DNA of 64,000 bases, from assembly GCA_031254105.1 (NCBI GenBank), contig JAIRVB010000013.1:1-64000 (forward strand), read 5' to 3'. Source of the stretch: Chitinispirillales bacterium (lineage in GTDB: Bacteria > Fibrobacterota > Chitinivibrionia > Chitinivibrionales > Chitinispirillaceae). Position numbers and translations under genes: made by a program. Below the pieces are notes generated by a model that worked only from the letters and a program-made list of their open reading frames with translations, was not told where the DNA came from and ran no database searches. Shown in pieces: positions 43,704-52,392 of this stretch. Each line of letters opens with the position of its first letter. Positions within the stretch are counted from its first letter, which is position 1.

Positions 43704-43712
43704 TGTTGATAA
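43704..43712. promoter_or_regulatory. DnaA-box-like word upstream of parA
   Basis: TGTTGATAA is the reverse complement of TTATCAACA, the same variant found between dnaA and dnaN. It lies 31 bases before the parA start. Confidence 0.4.
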
Positions 43713-43743
43713 CTTGTGCATAGTGTGCATTGTGAGGCTTTCG

Positions 43744-44526
43744 GTGGCAAAAATTATTGCGGTCTGTAATCAAAAAGGCGGTGTTGGAAAAACCACTACA
43801 TCGATTAACCTGGCTGCGTGCCTTGCCGCCGCGGAACGTAAAACGCTGGTAGTTGATATGGATGCTCAATCAAACGCGACTACTGGGCTTGGCATCGACA
43901 AAAACGATATTGAATTGTCGATGTATGATGTTATTACCGAAAAAACACATAACGGAAAATCAGTCGGCATTCATGATATCCGCAGAACAATTGAGTTCAT
44001 GAGTTTTTTAGATATCGCTCCCGCTACCCCTGATCTGGCAGGTGCCGAAATAGAGTTAGTCAACACGATGGCCAGAGAGAAGCGGCTTAAAACAGTGCTT
44101 GAAGCGGTTGAAAAAGATTACGATTATGTGATAATAGATTCACCCCCGTCGCTTGGTCTTCTGACGGTGAATGTACTCACTGCCGCAACATCTGTTTTAA
44201 TTCCTGTTCAGTGTGAGTACTATGCGCTTGAGGGTTTAGCGGAGCTTCTCAATACGGTTCATTTGGTTCAGAAGAATCTCAACCCGAAACTTGTTATTGA
44301 GGGAGCTCTTCTGACCATGTATGACGGTAGGCTTAGTTTGTCAAGAGAGGTAGCGCAAGATGTACGAACCTGTTTTTCCGGAAGAGTATTTGAAGTGGCT
44401 ATCTCCCGCAACGTCAAGCTCAGCGAGTCTCCCTCTTTTGGCAGACCAATTATTATGTATGATATTCTGTCAAGCGGCGCCAAGAATTATTTAACTTTAG
44501 CTAAGGAAATTATGAATAATGAATAA
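43744..44526 (+). CDS. parA: Chromosome-partitioning ATPase ParA
   Basis: The GTG at 43744 has GAGG seven bases upstream and gives MAKIIAVCNQKGGVGKTTT, the standard ParA/Soj N-terminus; codons further upstream are less likely. The 260-aa protein has the deviant Walker A KGGVGKTT, Walker A' VVDMDAQSNATTGLG and Walker B YDYVIIDSPPSLGLL. It lacks an N-terminal DNA-binding domain, as in chromosomal ParA. It drives origin segregation with ParB. It overlaps parB by eight bases. Confidence 0.96.
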   Translation: MAKIIAVCNQKGGVGKTTTSINLAACLAAAERKTLVVDMDAQSNATTGLGIDKNDIELSMYDVITEKTHNGKSVGIHDIRRTIEFMSFLDIAPATPDLAGAEIELVNTMAREKRLKTVLEAVEKDYDYVIIDSPPSLGLLTVNVLTAATSVLIPVQCEYYALEGLAELLNTVHLVQKNLNPKLVIEGALLTMYDGRLSLSREVAQDVRTCFSGRVFEVAISRNVKLSESPSFGRPIIMYDILSSGAKNYLTLAKEIMNNE

Positions 44527-45475
44527 ATCAGCTAATAAACCTAAGCGGCTTGGCAGAGGTATTACAAGCCTTATACCCACTCAACCTGTTCAGGAAGAGG
44601 GGAGCGGCGGCAGCAATATACAGTCTGTTGACATAAGCGCGATAGTTCCGAACCCTTTTCAGCCGCGTATTGATTTTGATGATGAAGAGATCGCGGGTCT
44701 TGCCCAGTCTATTGAGAATCAGGGACTCCTGCAGCCGGTTGTTATTCGCCAAAAGGGTGCGAACAAATATGAAATTATCTCCGGGGAAAGACGTTTCCGC
44801 GCGTTCAAATATCTCAAAAGAGACAGCGTTCCATGTATTGTTAAGACAGATGTTACAGACAGGGAGATGCTTGAGCTTGCGCTTGTGGAAAATATCCAGC
44901 GTGAACAGCTAAACGAGATAGAAAAAGCGGTCGCTTATCAGAAGCTCATACTTGAATTCAGTTACACGCATGAAGAGCTTTCAAAACAGGTTGGCAAGAG
45001 CAGAACAGTTATTACCAACAGTTTGAGGTTGTTGAATCTGCCTGATGAGATTCAGCAGATGGTTCGCAGGAACGAACTTACCATGGGTCACGCCAGAGCG
45101 CTTCTCTCTTTGGAAACAACGGAAGGACAGCTTGAAGCGGCCCGCAAAATTCTTGAAAGCAATTTAACAGTAAGAGACGTAGAAAATTTAGTCAACCAGA
45201 CAAAAGAGAAGCCTTCAAAAACTTTACCGGAAAAGTCTGAAAAGATTTTGCAGCGGCAGGATCCTAATATTACTTTTCAACTGGAGAGACTGCAGTACAA
45301 ATTCGGTACATCTGTAAAGCTTAAATCTACAGGTGAAAACAAGGGAAAATTAGAAATAGAGTATTATAGTGAAGAAGATCTTGTGAGGGTATTTGATTTA
45401 TTATTGGTTGAATCGGGGGTGAATAATTATTCGACCATACATAAGAATCTGAATTCTGGCGGCGATGAACAGTAG
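44519..45475 (+). CDS. parB: Chromosome-partitioning protein ParB
   Basis: The 318-aa protein begins with the ParA-stimulating type region KRLGRGITSLIP. It then has VPNPFQPRIDFDDEEIAGLA, the CTP-binding GERRFRAFKYL patch and VENIQREQLNEIEKAVAYQ. The helix-turn-helix is ELSKQVGKSRTVITNSLRLL, and a C-terminal dimerisation domain follows. It should bind the four parS sites found between yidC and rsmG. It overlaps parA, so the two are cotranscribed. Confidence 0.96.
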   Translation: MNKSANKPKRLGRGITSLIPTQPVQEEGSGGSNIQSVDISAIVPNPFQPRIDFDDEEIAGLAQSIENQGLLQPVVIRQKGANKYEIISGERRFRAFKYLKRDSVPCIVKTDVTDREMLELALVENIQREQLNEIEKAVAYQKLILEFSYTHEELSKQVGKSRTVITNSLRLLNLPDEIQQMVRRNELTMGHARALLSLETTEGQLEAARKILESNLTVRDVENLVNQTKEKPSKTLPEKSEKILQRQDPNITFQLERLQYKFGTSVKLKSTGENKGKLEIEYYSEEDLVRVFDLLLVESGVNNYSTIHKNLNSGGDEQ

Positions 45476-45555
45476 AAATAAATATTTATTTGCCCATATG
45501 ACAAACTTTGTTTGGTTGTATATGAGACACGCATAGCGGTAATCGTTAATAAAAA

Positions 45556-46392
45556 ATGAAGAAAAAAAAAATAAATCACTATACAATGATGTTTTTTCCG
45601 GAAGGGAAAGGGGAACCTTTTACCCTGCGGATACATCGCCGTACACTAAGACTTGTAACAGCGTCACTTGTTTTATTTATTTTTGGTATAGCGGTTTTAC
45701 TGTTTAAGGCGGGAGATATTGCGCTCAGGCTGCAACTTGTACATATGTTAAAAGAGGAGAACAAGAGTCTTAGGAGACATAATGAAAATTTGCAGATATC
45801 ATCGGAGAAAATCGTAAGGATTGATAGTTTAACGGCGTACCTCCACAGGCTCGCGAATACTCCTCAGCTCAATGAAGCGCCCGCGGTAAATGTTCCGCGA
45901 AATGTTGTATCTGCCGGCCCCAGCCGTTTTGTTGAAGAGATAAAATCACGCCGTGATGAAGAAAAGACGGTACAGAAAAATGTTCTTATCAACAACGAAC
46001 TGTATGCTGCCTCTGTACCCAGTATTCTACCGGTTAACGGGTGGATCACAAAGCATTTTTCAATAGATACATCGGACGCGCATCTGGCGACAGATTTTGC
46101 GGCGGCGGCAGGAACGCCAATAAGAGCTACCGCTATGGGTGTTGTGGAGGATGTGCGTAATGACAGGTATTTAGGTTTGATAGTGGAAATACGTCATGAA
46201 TTTGGTTTTGTGACCCGCTACGGTCACTGCTCTCAGGTTCTTGTATCGCCACGTGATAAGGTAAACAGAGGGCAGACAGTCGCTTTGGTGGGAAACACCG
46301 GGCGTTCAACGGCGCCTCATTTACATTACGAAATTTTAAAAGACGGAAAACCTGTAAATCCAATGGATTATGTAACGGCGCATAAACATTGA
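45556..46392 (+). CDS. Membrane-anchored M23 peptidase (LytM family)
   Basis: The 278-aa protein has an N-terminal cytoplasmic stretch, one membrane segment (about 36-55, LVTASLVLFIFGIAVLLF) and a short coiled-coil-like region (about 60-95). The C-terminal M23 domain has the zinc ligands in HLATDF and the motif HLHYEIL. G-x-P-I-R-A-T-A and YGHCSQVLV are family segments. The domain is a peptidoglycan endopeptidase or an amidase activator. It lies next to a bactofilin gene, a common pairing in which the bactofilin positions cell-wall hydrolases. Confidence 0.88.
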   Translation: MKKKKINHYTMMFFPEGKGEPFTLRIHRRTLRLVTASLVLFIFGIAVLLFKAGDIALRLQLVHMLKEENKSLRRHNENLQISSEKIVRIDSLTAYLHRLANTPQLNEAPAVNVPRNVVSAGPSRFVEEIKSRRDEEKTVQKNVLINNELYAASVPSILPVNGWITKHFSIDTSDAHLATDFAAAAGTPIRATAMGVVEDVRNDRYLGLIVEIRHEFGFVTRYGHCSQVLVSPRDKVNRGQTVALVGNTGRSTAPHLHYEILKDGKPVNPMDYVTAHKH

Positions 46393-46593
46393 TTTTTTGA
46401 TAATAATTATTGATATGCGCAATATGCGGGAAGTATAACAAATTCCCGCTTTGATCACCAAGCCGCCGGAATGTACGTCTTGATGATCACCAATAAAAAG
46501 CGATTAGTTGGGTGTGTGTAATATCACCGCGCTTAGCGGGCGGATATAACACATGTCTTGGTAATCGCAACCAACAAAGAAGGGTGGCGGAAG

Positions 46594-46935
46594 ATGGACA
46601 AAAATGCTAAGGGATTACTGAACATTATCGGTCCGGGAAGTGCGTTTGAAGGAACGATTAACGTGCCTCACAGTATCCGTATTGATGGCTCGTTTAAAGG
46701 AAAGCTGATTACCGAGGAATCAATTACAATTGGCGACTCCGGTATGGTCGAAGCGGAGATTAAGGCTCAGAGCGCATTCATTTTTGGAAAAGTTATTGGC
46801 AATATGTATATTGAACACAGGGTTGAACTTCAGGCTTCCGCGACAGTAATAGGTGACCTGCACGCTAAAGAGCTCGTTATTAACGAGGGAGCTGTGTTTC
46901 ACGGCAATTGCTCAATGCAAAAAACAAAAGAGTAA
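46594..46935 (+). CDS. Bactofilin (polymer-forming cytoskeletal protein)
   Basis: The ATG at 46594 follows GGGTGGCGG, giving 113 aa. The core (about 10-105) has the bactofilin right-handed beta-helix pattern: NIIGPGSAFEGTINVPHSIR, IDGSFKGKLITEESITIG, MVEAEIKAQSAFIFG and VIGDLHAKELVINEGAVF. Bactofilins polymerise without nucleotide and often scaffold peptidoglycan hydrolases or chromosome-segregation proteins. The position between an M23 peptidase and parAB fits either role. Confidence 0.9.
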   Translation: MDKNAKGLLNIIGPGSAFEGTINVPHSIRIDGSFKGKLITEESITIGDSGMVEAEIKAQSAFIFGKVIGNMYIEHRVELQASATVIGDLHAKELVINEGAVFHGNCSMQKTKE

Positions 46936-47025
46936 TGATACCGAGGATAACATTTTATAGTTTGAATATCTGCTGTTATAATTAGCGGGTAATTAGCTGT
47001 TACAAAACGGTTGTTGGAGCGATTG

Positions 47026-47397
47026 ATGTCTTTTTGGCGGTTTGAACACGAAAAATTTTTGTTTATTAAGTATAATCAGGAAACGGTTTCTGATCTGGAG
47101 AATCTGAAAAAAGAGCTGACAGCTGAATCTTTACGAAGCAGCTGCAGAGATATTGTATTGGATTGTTCAAAAGCTGGTTTTATCTCTTCTGTGGAAATAG
47201 GTATCATAATACAATTTCTTAAAACACTTCCCGGCACCGGGAGGTTTTTAAGACTTGTCGCCTCAAGTTACGTATGCGAACTGCTTATCGCAATGAACAT
47301 CCACAGAATATCAAATATTATTATTTATAACAGTTTAGAGATGGTGCAGCAGCATTTTGGTCCAAGCGTTGATATCTCCGCTCTAAAACCCGCATAA
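47026..47397 (+). CDS. STAS-domain protein (anti-sigma factor antagonist-like)
   Basis: From ATG 47026 (GGAG upstream) the protein is 123 aa. It has the STAS fold: VLDCSKAGFISSVEIGIIIQ is the phosphorylation-site region, with serines where SpoIIAA has D-S-S-G. A conserved terminal segment SNIIIYNSLEMVQQHF follows. Such proteins usually bind an anti-sigma kinase. No RsbW-like kinase is near. A separate signalling role is possible. Confidence 0.72.
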   Translation: MSFWRFEHEKFLFIKYNQETVSDLENLKKELTAESLRSSCRDIVLDCSKAGFISSVEIGIIIQFLKTLPGTGRFLRLVASSYVCELLIAMNIHRISNIIIYNSLEMVQQHFGPSVDISALKPA

Positions 47398-47410
47398 AGT
47401 TAGCAGTACG

Positions 47411-47430
47411 TGTTGATAATTTGTGGATAA
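47411..47430. promoter_or_regulatory. Pair of DnaA-box sequences between the STAS gene and rimI
   Basis: TGTTGATAA (47411-47419) and TGTGGATAA (47422-47430) lie side by side. The second is the reverse complement of the strict DnaA-box consensus TTATCCACA. A further TGTTGATAA lies at 48005-48013. They could belong to the origin or regulate DnaA availability, or be chance. They sit between convergent genes. Confidence 0.4.
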
Positions 47431-47434
47431 CGCG

Positions 47435-47890
47435 TTAATTTATTGTTTTTGACATCAAAATCGCATCTTCTCCGTCTTGATAGTACCCAATTCTCAGCGC
47501 GTCCCTCATAAAACCACACTTTTCATAAACTCTTATGGCGCTGTGGTTTGAGACCCTGACTTCAAGAAGGATAAGTGTAACTTTTTTGGTAATGGCTTCA
47601 CGTAAAAGATGATTTATCAGACTGCACCCCAGTCCTTTGTTTCTGTGAAATGGGTGAATCGCGACTTCAAGTATGTGTAACTCATTTAAAATCAATGTAG
47701 AACATAAAAAGCCAATAATCTCTTTTTGTCCATTTTCAAGGACTGTATTTACAGAAGAAATTTTTGAGAGTTCCTCAAAAAGAGAATTGCGGCTCCAGGA
47801 ATTTTTATTACAAAGCTGCTCAAGAGAGTATATTTTATCCAGATCTTTTGGGATGGCGGATCTTAGATTCAAAGTATGAGGATCGTTCAT
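47435..47890 (-). CDS. rimI: Ribosomal-protein-alanine N-acetyltransferase RimI-like
   Basis: From ATG 47890 the protein is 151 aa. It has the GNAT fold of RimI: LRSAIPKDLDKIYSLEQL, ILEVAIHPFHRNKGLGCSLI (acetyl-CoA loop), ILLEVRVSNHSAIRVYEKCG and GYYQDGEDAILM. RimI acetylates the N-terminus of ribosomal protein S18; related GNATs act on other proteins. A REP-like unit lies just upstream. Confidence 0.85.
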   Translation of the reverse strand: MNDPHTLNLRSAIPKDLDKIYSLEQLCNKNSWSRNSLFEELSKISSVNTVLENGQKEIIGFLCSTLILNELHILEVAIHPFHRNKGLGCSLINHLLREAITKKVTLILLEVRVSNHSAIRVYEKCGFMRDALRIGYYQDGEDAILMSKTIN

Positions 47891-47930
47891 ATATGAATAA
47901 CCGATGGTTTTTAAAGAGATAAAATAAAGC

Positions 47931-48054
47931 AAGAGGGCAGCCGCAAGGGTTGTACACACAGGGATTCCCTGTACGGGCGCGGTTTACCGCATCCACAGTC
48001 ACATTGTTGATAAATTGTTGAAAAATCAGGTAGGGACGTTACGCGCAACGTCCC
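47931..48054. repeat. REP-like repeats upstream of rimI
   Basis: The stretch begins GAGGGCAGCCGCAAGGGTTG, as in the mnmE-mnmG and rsmG-parA repeats, then diverges into ACAGGGATTCCCTGT. A further palindrome GGGACGTTACGCGCAACGTC lies at 48033-48052. It looks like a truncated copy of the mosaic family. Confidence 0.65.
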
Positions 48055-48145
48055 TCTTCCAATAAATATGCGCACCTGCCACCCATACGATAAAATAATA
48101 ATAAAAATAGTGGTTTGGCGTGTAAAATCAAAGTAAATTATTATA

Positions 48146-51100
48146 ATGATTATCAAAAATAAAAAAAAGCGTCACAAAGCAGTCAAAATCAGCATTCTAT
48201 TCTTGATTACAGTGATTTCCGTATCTTATACGCAAGAGAATACTCAACCGCCGCAATCAACTGATGAGATACCTGTTATAAAAGCGCTGTCTGAGTCCGG
48301 TATATCTGGCAGCGTTATTAGTGATACCACTCCTGAACTTGATGAATCAACACATATAAACATAAATGAGTTTGAAATCGCGGCTTTATTGACAGAAAAA
48401 AATCCATTCAGCGCGGATATAGCGCCTGGTCAAAAAGTAATGGTAAAATTTGACCTCAATAGAAAATCTAAAATCGGTCTTTTCCTTGCGATGAAGAGAG
48501 AAACCGCGCATGCGGTACTTTTAGACGGTAAAGGAATCCGGATTGCCGAAGGTAAGCAGATATTTACAGAGCTTGAAAAAGGGACTTTTTATATAATGTT
48601 ATCCGTACCGCCTTTTTTAAACGGTACAGATATAAAACTATATCTGTTTGGCCAGGATAACAGGCCTGTCTTTCCGCCGGATGAGCTTGTCAGGCGGATA
48701 ATCCGGGGAGGTCAGGGGAAGAAACCGGTATCATTTTCTTCCGAAAATCTCCCATTTCGCCGTGTTCAGCAGTGCCTCGAGGTTTTGGAAAGAGATGACG
48801 ACAGGGAATATCCATTTACAATAGAAAGAGCCGGCGCCGGTGAGAAAATGTATACGCTCGCTCCAGGCGGAGTTATATACGAACCATTTCAGGCGCTGAA
48901 ACTTTGTGAAGACGGAACTTTTATATTAGAACTTTCCGCCGCGGTTCCAGACCCCGGTTTCTCTGCGGTAAGAAACATGATAAGTTTAGACCCTGCGCCC
49001 TCTGAATTCAAATACCGTATTGAAGACCGCAGAATCATTTTTAATTTTGGGATAGAACGGGAAAAACGTTACCGGATTACAATAAACCCTGTTCCGGTAT
49101 ATGACAGCGAATGCCGGGTTTTAATTAACAGAAATCCGTGTGTGCTCTTTGCCTATAAATCCAAAACCCCGCCTGCCGCTCAATGGGAACGCGGGTTTGC
49201 GGTAGTAGAGCGTTACGGGCCGCAGTACCTTGCGATAGACGCGCAGGGAGTTTCACAACTTGATTTCAGAGTTTACAAAATTGATCCCTTGCATAAAGTA
49301 TTCGATCATTTACAACAACCGTCTGTTTTTGTTGCTGAAAACAGAGATTCATCCAATATTAGCAGTGAGCAAAAGCAAAATGAAACCGCTTTACTTTATG
49401 CTAATGAAATTGACGCGTATATAAAGACGCTGGGAGATCCCCATTATTCAAAAATATTAAACGTCAATCAAAAAAATATAGATCTTAAGCCTGTGTTTAA
49501 TGCTGTGAGCGGTAAAGAGAGTCCGGGCGCGTATTTGGTTGGAATCAATCACCATAGAGATCCGGCGCGCTGGTCTTACGCAAGAGTGGATGTAACTGAT
49601 TTATGTTTGAGTACTGTAGAAACGAAAACCAAAGCGCTGTTTGCGGTTACGAATTTTTCAAACAGAAAATCCGTATCTGACGCGACTGTAAAAATAGAGG
49701 GTATTGTAAACAATAAAATGTCGGTTCTTGCTGAAGGGAAAACGGGAGCGGACGGAATATTAACTCTTGAACACACTGCGCAGCTAAATCAAAAATTTAG
49801 AAACGCGCGGTTAAAAAGGATTGTGGTATCAAAAGGAGATGATCTCTTAATAGTTGATGCTAAGAAGTCGAATATTGTCCAGGTATTTGCGGCTGATCAT
49901 TGGTATAAAGGGAGCCGTGATTGGTTCCGGTGGTTGTCATTTGAAAGGTATTCATTTGAACTTGACCGTAAATTACGCGGATTTATACGGACAGAACGTC
50001 CTGTCTACCGCGCTCAAGACAGTGTTTACATAAAAGGATATGTCCGGGAGACGTTTCAGGGTAAAATAAGTTTACCATCTGAAGAGGGAAATTATATTAT
50101 TCGCGTAGAAACACCCTCACAAAAATATGTTGATTATCCGGTATCATTATCAGAAAATGGTTCTTTTGATTTAGGGATAGTTTCACATGACTCTTCGGCG
50201 GGACAATACAAAATATCGCTCCTCAGCGCCAACGAAAAACAGAACGTTCATGAGATAGCGCGGACAGATTACATAGTTGAAGATTACGCGTCCGCTCCTT
50301 TTGAGATAAAATTCAGCGGAGCGCAAAAATTTATAAATGACCATCCGGCGGCAATACTGTTTACAGCTTCTTATTATGACGGAACTAAAGCGGGGAATCA
50401 GGATCTTCTCTATAGAATAATGCCGCATAGTCACAGCTATTGGCCGCGCGGATACAGAAGTTACCTGTTGTCCAGTGATGAACGTTACGGGTCCGGAATT
50501 CATTATGAAAATGATCTACAGCAATCACTTATCCGAACTGATAAAAATGGAAACGCCGCCATAGTCATTCCTCAACAAACAGGAATTGGAAATCCGGTTA
50601 GGTATGTGGTTGAGATTAGCCGCAACGATACAAATAACAAACAAATCATTTTGGCTCAGCATACAGTGACCGCGCTTCCGCCATTTGTGCTTGGACTGCG
50701 GGCCCAGCGTCATATCACCTCCGGTTCAACAATCAGCGCGCGCGCGGCAGCAATAAAGGTCGGTAACGACTCTCTTCTTGCCGGACAGAAAGTAAACGTA
50801 AAACTAAGCAGGGTTGTGTGGAACTCATCTTTGGTTGATTCCGATTTTTCAAAAGGCAGCCCGCAGTATATTAACTCGGAATCAGTAGAAGTTGTTGGCG
50901 AAAAAAATATTATTACAGAGGAAAAACCGGTAACCGTAGATTTCAACAATCAACATCCTGGGATTTACATACTTGAATTGACTTCGCTGGATCATTTAAA
51001 CCGTTCTCAGAGTGTCAGTATGGAGTTGTTTCTTGCTTCAAACAAACAGCAGCCTTTGATAAAACCTGATCCCGCAATATTTGAAGCGGTGACAGACAGG

Positions 51101-51898
51101 AATTCTTACGAGCCGGGACAACAGGCAAGAATTCTTTTAAAAAGCGCTTACCAGAGAGCGCTTGTTTTAGCTGTAGTGGAAAAGCCGAATGGAGAACCCG
51201 CGTACCGCTGGGTTGATATTCGTGACGGCAGGGCGACATTCACGCTTGACATTACCGCGCAAATGGCGCCTCAAATACCCGTAAGTTTTCTGCTTATGCG
51301 GCCGCGTGTGTCCAACGCGCGTTTGACTCCTGATGGTACGCTTGCGGATGAAGGTAAGCCGCATACAGTTTTTAATACCACATGGGTTACGGTAAATCCG
51401 GTCGCTAATATGCTTGATGTAAAATTGACACATAAGCCGGCAGTCAACGCGGACGGAACACTTAATGTAACAATTTCTCTTAAAGACAGTCAGGGCAGGG
51501 CACAGCCCGGGGAAGCAGCGTTATGGTTGGTTGACGAGGCGGTTTTATCACTTTATAAAGAGAAAAATTTAGATCCGCTTGAAACGTTTTTGGAACCGGT
51601 TTCTTCACATATAACAGTAAAGGACAGCAGAAATCTTTCGAGCGGCGGTTATCTTGGGCAAGATAACCGCGCAGCGAACAATTTTGAAGGAAAAGAAGCC
51701 GCGCAGCATGGAAAAATAACCGCTGCCAAAACAGTGCCTTATTGGAATCCGTTTATAAATATTGACAAAAATGGCAGTACGGTTATAAAAATACCAATGC
51801 CGCCGGAAGCCGGCAATTACTCATTGAGAGCTATAGCCGCGAGCGGTTCTGACAGGTTTGGAACCGCCAGAGCCAGAATATCCGTCCCCCAAAAATAA
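48146..51898 (+). CDS. Alpha-2-macroglobulin-like protein lacking the thioester domain
   Basis: The 1250-aa protein has a signal peptide (IKNKKKRHKAVKISILFLIT...). Residues about 610-740 form MG3-MG4-type domains, starting TERPVYRAQDSVYIKGYVRE. Later it has QARILLKSAYQRALVLAVVE and the bacterial A2M motif ALWLVDEAVLSLY near residue 1125. The protein ends soon after the A2M segment (PMPPEAGNYSLRAIAASG, then SDRFGTARARI). Bacterial A2Ms continue for several hundred residues with a CxEQ thioester domain, which is missing here. Bacterial A2Ms trap host proteases in the periplasm or on the surface. No PbpC gene is adjacent. The gene may be truncated or a non-thioester variant. Confidence 0.75.
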   Translation: MIIKNKKKRHKAVKISILFLITVISVSYTQENTQPPQSTDEIPVIKALSESGISGSVISDTTPELDESTHININEFEIAALLTEKNPFSADIAPGQKVMVKFDLNRKSKIGLFLAMKRETAHAVLLDGKGIRIAEGKQIFTELEKGTFYIMLSVPPFLNGTDIKLYLFGQDNRPVFPPDELVRRIIRGGQGKKPVSFSSENLPFRRVQQCLEVLERDDDREYPFTIERAGAGEKMYTLAPGGVIYEPFQALKLCEDGTFILELSAAVPDPGFSAVRNMISLDPAPSEFKYRIEDRRIIFNFGIEREKRYRITINPVPVYDSECRVLINRNPCVLFAYKSKTPPAAQWERGFAVVERYGPQYLAIDAQGVSQLDFRVYKIDPLHKVFDHLQQPSVFVAENRDSSNISSEQKQNETALLYANEIDAYIKTLGDPHYSKILNVNQKNIDLKPVFNAVSGKESPGAYLVGINHHRDPARWSYARVDVTDLCLSTVETKTKALFAVTNFSNRKSVSDATVKIEGIVNNKMSVLAEGKTGADGILTLEHTAQLNQKFRNARLKRIVVSKGDDLLIVDAKKSNIVQVFAADHWYKGSRDWFRWLSFERYSFELDRKLRGFIRTERPVYRAQDSVYIKGYVRETFQGKISLPSEEGNYIIRVETPSQKYVDYPVSLSENGSFDLGIVSHDSSAGQYKISLLSANEKQNVHEIARTDYIVEDYASAPFEIKFSGAQKFINDHPAAILFTASYYDGTKAGNQDLLYRIMPHSHSYWPRGYRSYLLSSDERYGSGIHYENDLQQSLIRTDKNGNAAIVIPQQTGIGNPVRYVVEISRNDTNNKQIILAQHTVTALPPFVLGLRAQRHITSGSTISARAAAIKVGNDSLLAGQKVNVKLSRVVWNSSLVDSDFSKGSPQYINSESVEVVGEKNIITEEKPVTVDFNNQHPGIYILELTSLDHLNRSQSVSMELFLASNKQQPLIKPDPAIFEAVTDRNSYEPGQQARILLKSAYQRALVLAVVEKPNGEPAYRWVDIRDGRATFTLDITAQMAPQIPVSFLLMRPRVSNARLTPDGTLADEGKPHTVFNTTWVTVNPVANMLDVKLTHKPAVNADGTLNVTISLKDSQGRAQPGEAALWLVDEAVLSLYKEKNLDPLETFLEPVSSHITVKDSRNLSSGGYLGQDNRAANNFEGKEAAQHGKITAAKTVPYWNPFINIDKNGSTVIKIPMPPEAGNYSLRAIAASGSDRFGTARARISVPQK

Positions 51899-51921
51899 AT
51901 TAACACATCATAAATCGTTTT

Positions 51922-52347
51922 CTAAAAAAAAACGGTTTTTTTGATACGTTCGGCCTCTTGCGGATTTAATTTTCGTACTACGGCTTTTGTTTCTATAACC
52001 AGACGTTCGCGGCTTTCGCGGCTTACGGCATGCCGTCCGCTTATGCTGTCGCCTTTGACCCGGAATTTATAGTAACTGGATTGATTGCTGTTGTCCCTGA
52101 GGACGAGAGTGTCGCTTATGATTTTTTCAACAGTCAGGCTCTCCTTAATCGGAATACCCCGCCACGCGCCGGCAAACGCGATACGGTTTTTTTCGGCAAA
52201 AATGTAAAGATGGTTATTGTTAAATCCTCTCGGCTTATCATTTTGGATAATAACCAGATTTACCACCTGATAATACCCATCAAGCAGGCTGCCGTTTGAA
52301 ATGGAGAAACAGATGAAAATGATAGAAAAAAATTTTATGAATTTCAA
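51922..52347 (-). CDS. Secreted protein of unknown function
   Basis: The 141-aa product starts with TTG at 52347, supported by AGAGGATC upstream. The signal peptide is MKFIKFFSIIFICFSISNG. The mature part (LLDGYYQVVNLVI, KNRIAFAGAWRGIPIKES, YYKFRVKGDSISG) has the strand pattern of a small beta-barrel or lipocalin-like domain, which is a guess. The end is charged. It is convergent with the A2M-like gene. The family is not recognised. Confidence 0.5.
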   Translation of the reverse strand: MKFIKFFSIIFICFSISNGSLLDGYYQVVNLVIIQNDKPRGFNNNHLYIFAEKNRIAFAGAWRGIPIKESLTVEKIISDTLVLRDNSNQSSYYKFRVKGDSISGRHAVSRESRERLVIETKAVVRKLNPQEAERIKKTVFF

Positions 52348-52392
52348 AATTGATCCTCTTTTGCGAAAAGAAATATATTATTAAAATATACA

